Shown here: piece by piece, positions 37,286-40,518 of the stretch | Position numbering within the stretch: the first letter of the stretch is position 1 | Layout of the letters: every line of letters starts with the position of its first letter | Assembly: GCA_944386775.1 (NCBI GenBank) | Contig: CALXCJ010000006.1 | Span: 1-40,518, forward strand | From: an uncultured Clostridia bacterium | Lineage (GTDB): Bacteria > Bacillota > Clostridia > TANB77 > CAG-508 | Direction of reading: 5' to 3' | DNA length: 40,518 bases | The notes under the pieces: generated by a model | Seen by the model: the letters and a program-made list of their open reading frames with translations, nothing else | What the model was told of the DNA's origin: nothing | Databases searched by the model: none | Translations under genes and position numbers: made by a program

Positions 37286-37913
37286 ATCTTCTCCTACAAT
37301 TGCTGTTACAATTATTATTGGAATTATTATTACCTGAACCATTTATTACATTGCCATTCGAATTTATTGTAAGTAATTCTGTTTCTGTTCCAGTGCAATT
37401 ATTATTACTATTAATTGTTAGTAAGTTACCTGAATCTCCATATACACTATTTATTGTTAGTAATTCATCTGTTGTATTATTGCAATTACGAGAATTATTA
37501 CGGTTCCAACAATTATTACAATTGCAAGAGTTATCACAGTTACAACAATTATTACAATTGCAAGAGTTATCACAGTCACAACAATTATTACAATTACAAC
37601 AATTATTTCGACTTCTACCCATTACACAATTATTTCCATTTCTAGCATTATTACAATTGCACCTACAACTTATATTTGAAAAAAGAGAACATCTTGAAAC
37701 TAAGCAAGTAATATATGCAGTTATAAATGAAAGTATTGTATAAATTAATGTTGCAATAACAAAATTAATTCCAAAAACAGTAAATGTAAGAACTATAAAA
37801 ATTGCAAAAATTATAGCTGCTACCAAAATTGGACATTTTAAAATCTTTTGTAGGGCAATTGATATTATTATTGTAGCTATTGGTAAGGCAAAAAATATAA
37901 GTAAAATAGTCAT
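37284..37913 (-). CDS. Membrane protein with Asn/Cys-rich repeat tail
   Basis: 209 residues. The first ~72 form three hydrophobic helices (LLIFFALPIATIIISIAL, ILVAAIIFAIFIVLTF, FVIATLIYTILSFITAYI). The arrangement recalls small DUF2651-type membrane proteins, though I am not sure. The tail has a 12-residue repeat (NCNNCCDCDNSC, NCNNCCNCDNSC, NCNNCWNRNNSR), about 20 Cys and many Asn, then three copies of LLTINS in an Asn-rich stretch. ATG at 37913 with AAGGAG. The Cys clusters could bind metal or form disulfides; no function is known. Confidence 0.75.
   Translation of the reverse strand: MTILLIFFALPIATIIISIALQKILKCPILVAAIIFAIFIVLTFTVFGINFVIATLIYTILSFITAYITCLVSRCSLFSNISCRCNCNNARNGNNCVMGRSRNNCCNCNNCCDCDNSCNCNNCCNCDNSCNCNNCWNRNNSRNCNNTTDELLTINSVYGDSGNLLTINSNNNCTGTETELLTINSNGNVINGSGNNNSNNNCNSNCRRR
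37503..37610 (-). repeat. 36-bp coding repeats (12-residue Asn/Cys units)
   Basis: caagagttatcacagt and acaacaattattacaatt alternate with a 36-bp period, encoding the NCNNCC(D/N)CDNSC repeats. Confidence 0.8.
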
Positions 37914-38096
37914 TTTCTTTCTCCTTTTCTTTTTTTATATAATATGCTTACTTAATATTTTTTGTTAACCATAAATAAATATTTTGTTACACTTTGAACT
38001 TAAATAAAAAGTTTATTAACATTAAATATGTGATAATAATTTTTAGTTATTACCAAATATTTAATAGATAACCATATAAATTATCTTCACTTTATA

Positions 38097-38844
38097 TTAA
38101 TCTACATCATACTCAACACTTACTAAATATAACCCATTTGGAGGCAAAGTTTTACCTGCTTTTTCTCTTTTTCCACTATCTATAATATTTATAATTTCTT
38201 CAGGTTCTATCTTACCTAGTCCTACTTCTACTAATGTTCCTGCTATAATTCTTACCATATTATATAAAAAGCCATTTCCTGTTAATTCGATGTAAATTCT
38301 ACCTTTTTCCGCTTCTTTTATTTCTGCTTTATATATAATTCTTACGCTACTCCTGCTGCTTGTACCACTTGCTTTAAAAGCTTTAAAATCGTGCTTTCCT
38401 TCAAAATATTTTATAGCTTTTTTCATTTTGCTAATATCCAATTTATATGGTATATATGTTTCTAAGTTTCTATAAATTGCTGATTCTACACTTGAATTAT
38501 TAATTACATATCTATATGTTTTTTTCTTGCAAGATAATCTACTATGAAAACTGTCATCAACTTCTTCTGCTTTTATAATTCGAATTGATTTTTTTAAGTT
38601 TGTGTTTATAGCTATAGGAAGTTTTTCAATTGGGATATTGCTATTAGTTTTAAAATTTGCAACTTGTCCTAGGGCATGAACCCCTGCATCTGTTCTTCCT
38701 GATGCATTTAATTCTACTTCTTCTTTTACTACTTGTTTAATTGCTTGTTCTATTGTTCCTTGGATATTTAGTTTGTTTGGCTGCTTTTGCCAACCGATTG
38801 AATTCTTTTCCATCATATTCTATTGTTAGTTTAATATTTCGCAT
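38097..38844 (-). CDS. truA: tRNA pseudouridine synthase A, +1 shift at CGG
   Basis: Converts U38-40 of tRNA anticodon arms to pseudouridine. The frame with the family start (ATG at 38844, AAAGGAG upstream) reads MRNIKLTIEYDGKEFN, then CGG TTG GCA. Skipping the C of CGG (38796) gives GWQKQPNKLNIQGTIE and runs to the stop at 38097, for 248 residues. This is the normal N-terminus, EYDG...GWQ...QGTIE. The catalytic Asp of GRTDAGVHA and the C-terminal GNGFLYNMVRIIAGTLVEVG are intact. The ATG at 38816 in the second frame would lose the conserved first strand, so the shift is required for a full protein. Confidence 0.92.
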
Positions 38845-39047
38845 TATAATCTTATTACTCCTTTATAATTTTATTAGTATTTTTAGATTTATTATTACTT
38901 TATAAATTCATTACTGTTACAATTAACAGACGTAATTTTTAAATGTAGAGTAGCCCTCTAAGGCTTTATTTATATAAAATTTATTTCACTTTACAAATTT
39001 TAAAAATCGGGTTAAACCAATTTTTATTTTTGATTTAGCCCTATTTT

Positions 39048-40034
39048 TTATTTGTTTTCTTCTTTCACATTCTTATTAATTTCATTTTCGCTTTTTACCT
39101 TTTCACTTTTAACTTTTTTGCTATTTACTTCATTTTTGAAAATTTTATTTTTTAATTCTTTTAACCTTGATTTTTTAGAAGATTTGTCAACTGTAAATCT
39201 TTTTGTAACTATATTGCTAATTAGTATTTTTTTCAATGCATCTTCTCTTACATCTGCAATTAAGGTTCCATCTTTTGCAACAGAAATTTTACCTGTTTCT
39301 TCAGAAACAACAACTACTATACTATCTGATTCCTTCGAAATACCTATAGCTGCTCTATGCCTTGTTCCTAATTCTTTTGCAATATCATTATCATTTGCAA
39401 GTGGCAAAACACATGCTGCTGCTGCAATTTTATTATTACTTATTACAACTGCACCATCATGTAGTGGGGTTTTTGGCACAAATATATTTACTAGTAATTG
39501 TGGTGATACTTCGGCATCCATTGGAATTCCTGTTGATATTATATCTTGTATATTTATATCTCTTTCTAAAACAATTAATGCTCCAGTTTTAGATTTTGAT
39601 AATTCTTCTGCTGCTATTACGACTTTATAAATATCTTCTTTTGTTTTTGTTGCAATATCTTGGTCAATACCAAAATATCTTGTAATTTTGTTTGTTCCTA
39701 ATTGCTCTAAGGCTCTTCTTAATTCTGGTTGGAATATTACAATTATTGCAATTACTCCCCAGTTCATAATTCCTGTTAATATTGTATTTAATATTTTTAA
39801 ATTAAGCAGACTGCTTAGTGCTGTTATTATTATTAATAATATTATTCCTTTTATTAATTGCCACGCTCTTGAACCTTTTACTATTTTAAAGAAATAGTAA
39901 AATAAAAAAATTACTATTGTTAAATCTATTATTAATGTAACTATTGCAAATGGATTTTCACTTAAACTTCTAAAATAATTTAATATATTTTCATTATAAA
40001 ATTTTTCCCATGCTATTCCTATACTATTTCCCAT
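39048..40034 (-). CDS. cdaA: Diadenylate cyclase CdaA (c-di-AMP synthase)
   Basis: 328 residues. Three N-terminal membrane helices (about 30-100), then the DAC domain: ELSKSKTGALIVLERDINIQ, PLHDGAVVISNNKIAAAACV with the DGA motif, and GTRHRAAIGISKESDSIVVV with the RHR motif. It joins two ATP into c-di-AMP, which controls potassium uptake and cell wall balance. The usual partner ybbR is not downstream in the window. The C-terminal ~60 residues are a Lys/Glu/Asn-rich extension (KKVKSEKVKSENEINK) not found in shorter homologues. ATG at 40034. Confidence 0.96.
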   Translation of the reverse strand: MGNSIGIAWEKFYNENILNYFRSLSENPFAIVTLIIDLTIVIFLFYYFFKIVKGSRAWQLIKGIILLIIITALSSLLNLKILNTILTGIMNWGVIAIIVIFQPELRRALEQLGTNKITRYFGIDQDIATKTKEDIYKVVIAAEELSKSKTGALIVLERDINIQDIISTGIPMDAEVSPQLLVNIFVPKTPLHDGAVVISNNKIAAAACVLPLANDNDIAKELGTRHRAAIGISKESDSIVVVVSEETGKISVAKDGTLIADVREDALKKILISNIVTKRFTVDKSSKKSRLKELKNKIFKNEVNSKKVKSEKVKSENEINKNVKEENK

Positions 40035-40049
40035 TTACTCACCTACTTT

Positions 40050-40196
40050 TTATATTAAAGCAAATATTAGTGTTCCTGCTGTTGCTCCTACCATTAAAAT
40101 TGCAAGTATGGCTGCTGTTACTTTTACAAATATTCTTCCTTTATTAAATTCTTTTTTTCTTTTTAGTTCTTCTTTATTTACTTTTTCTTTCTTCAT
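40050..40196 (-). CDS. 48-residue single-span membrane protein before cdaA
   Basis: MKKEKVNKEELKRKKEFNKG, then RIFVKVTAAILAILMVGATA and GTLIFALI. The N-terminal half is highly basic, the C-terminal half is one membrane helix, giving a positive-inside topology. GGAGGTAAGAAAA precedes the ATG at 40196. It ends 15 bp before cdaA and shares its promoter. The function is unknown; it could assist or regulate CdaA. Confidence 0.75.
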   Translation of the reverse strand: MKKEKVNKEELKRKKEFNKGRIFVKVTAAILAILMVGATAGTLIFALI

Positions 40197-40230
40197 TTTT
40201 CTTACCTCCGAATTTTAAACTACTATATAC

Positions 40231-40259
40231 ATTATATAGTACTATTTGATAAAATTCAA
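40231..40259 (-). promoter_or_regulatory. Promoter of the small protein-cdaA operon
   Basis: On the minus strand TTGAAT (40259-40254), a 17-nt spacer and TATAAT (40236-40231), 35 bp before the start codon. Confidence 0.75.
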
Positions 40260-40274
40260 TAGTTTTTTTAAGTA

Positions 40275-40315
40275 AAAATGTCCCATTTGGGGACATTCCC
40301 CAAATGGAACATTTT
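40275..40315. terminator. Long hairpin upstream of the cdaA promoter
   Basis: AAAATG-tc-CCATTTGGGG, 5-nt loop, CCCCAAATGG-aa-CATTTT: 16 pairs interrupted by one 2x2 mismatch. On the minus strand it is followed by tttacttaaaaaaac, a weak tail. Its gggacatt motifs resemble other dispersed elements here. Confidence 0.6.
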
Positions 40316-40518
40316 GAACCTCCATCTTGGTATATTAATTTTTATTTTATTATTTCTTTATATTTATAATCCTTTTCTAACAAATTTTCAAATGCTTCAT
40401 ATTTGTATTTACCTAATACTTCAACCAAATTTTTTAGGCTTATAACATTAGCTTTTATTTGAATTAAAGTACTAAATTATTAATTATTCTGGAAAACTAT
40501 ATGTTTTCCAATGATCAG
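40316..40518. other. Right edge, no firmly supported gene
   Basis: On the minus strand an open stretch without a start codon (stop 40342-40344) reads IQIKANVISLKNLVEVLGKY then KYEAFENLLEKDYKYKEIIK. At the edge another frame ends DHWKTYSFPE at about 40489-40518 and could be the C-terminus of a gene beyond the window. Neither is recognised. Confidence 0.3.

Noticed and set aside
37112..37342. 76-codon minus-strand frame
   Set aside because: Runs through the terminator hairpin and the end of the Asn/Cys-rich gene; no supporting signals.
37503..37610. CRISPR array, prompted by 36-bp periodic sequence
   Set aside because: The periodic units are adjacent without unique spacers and encode a 12-residue repeat in frame.

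Overview
The window is a very AT-rich, low-GC stretch of a Gram-positive anaerobe of the Clostridia/Bacillota type. The evidence is CIRCE/HrcA control of the heat-shock genes, zinc-type S4 and S14, AGGAGG ribosome binding sites, a LemA/DUF3137 pair, a DUF4364 gene, CdaA, an L-lactate dehydrogenase and a gene like 2,4-diaminopentanoate dehydrogenase. No species can be named from the sequence.

Layout. (1) 1-2986: the minus-strand operon hrcA-grpE-small membrane protein-dnaK, with a CIRCE operator and a sigma-A promoter. (2) 3087-5022: a decayed tyrosine recombinase and a prepilin-like protein with an FGE/C-type-lectin-like end. (3) 5537-24096: one long minus-strand S10-spc-alpha operon from a consensus promoter at 24068-24096 to a terminator at 5537-5572. 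Its gene order is rpsJ, rplC, rplD, rplW, an unknown ORF, rplB, rpsS, rplV, rpsC, rplP, rpmC, rpsQ, rplN, rplX, rplE, rpsN, rpsH, rplF, rplR, rpsE, rplO, secY, adk, map, infA, rpmJ, rpsM, rpsK, rpsD, rpoA, rplQ. rpmD (L30) is missing. The leader is about 510 nt long and holds 115-bp tandem repeats and a possible short upstream ORF. (4) 24235-29310: LemA plus DUF3137, ldh, a DUF4364 gene, a YefM/YoeB toxin-antitoxin pair and tRNA-Met. (5) 29502-37913: surface functions, including a 1652-aa Ig-repeat/GLUG protein with a small membrane-anchored partner, a DAPDH-like enzyme and an Asn/Cys-rich membrane protein. (6) 38097-40259: truA and cdaA preceded by a 48-aa membrane protein.

Main finding: three otherwise intact genes, map, the DUF3137 gene and truA, are each split by a +1 frame change. 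In all three the break lies exactly at an in-frame CGG codon. Skipping the C restores the frame and reads GGN as glycine, which is the conserved family residue in MAP (HGIP) and TruA (GWQ). Reading by eye, I found no in-frame CGG in any other recognised gene of the window. This suggests that CGG is an unassigned codon in this organism and is bypassed by +1 frameshifting (or read as a CGGN quadruplet). A possible leader peptide in the S10 operon leader ends AGG-CGG-stop, which may connect CGG decoding to ribosomal protein expression.

A second theme is the unusual number of short tandem repeats (20-115 bp units) in almost every intergenic gap. Some were clearly copied from the 3' end of the neighbouring gene (hrcA, rpsD).
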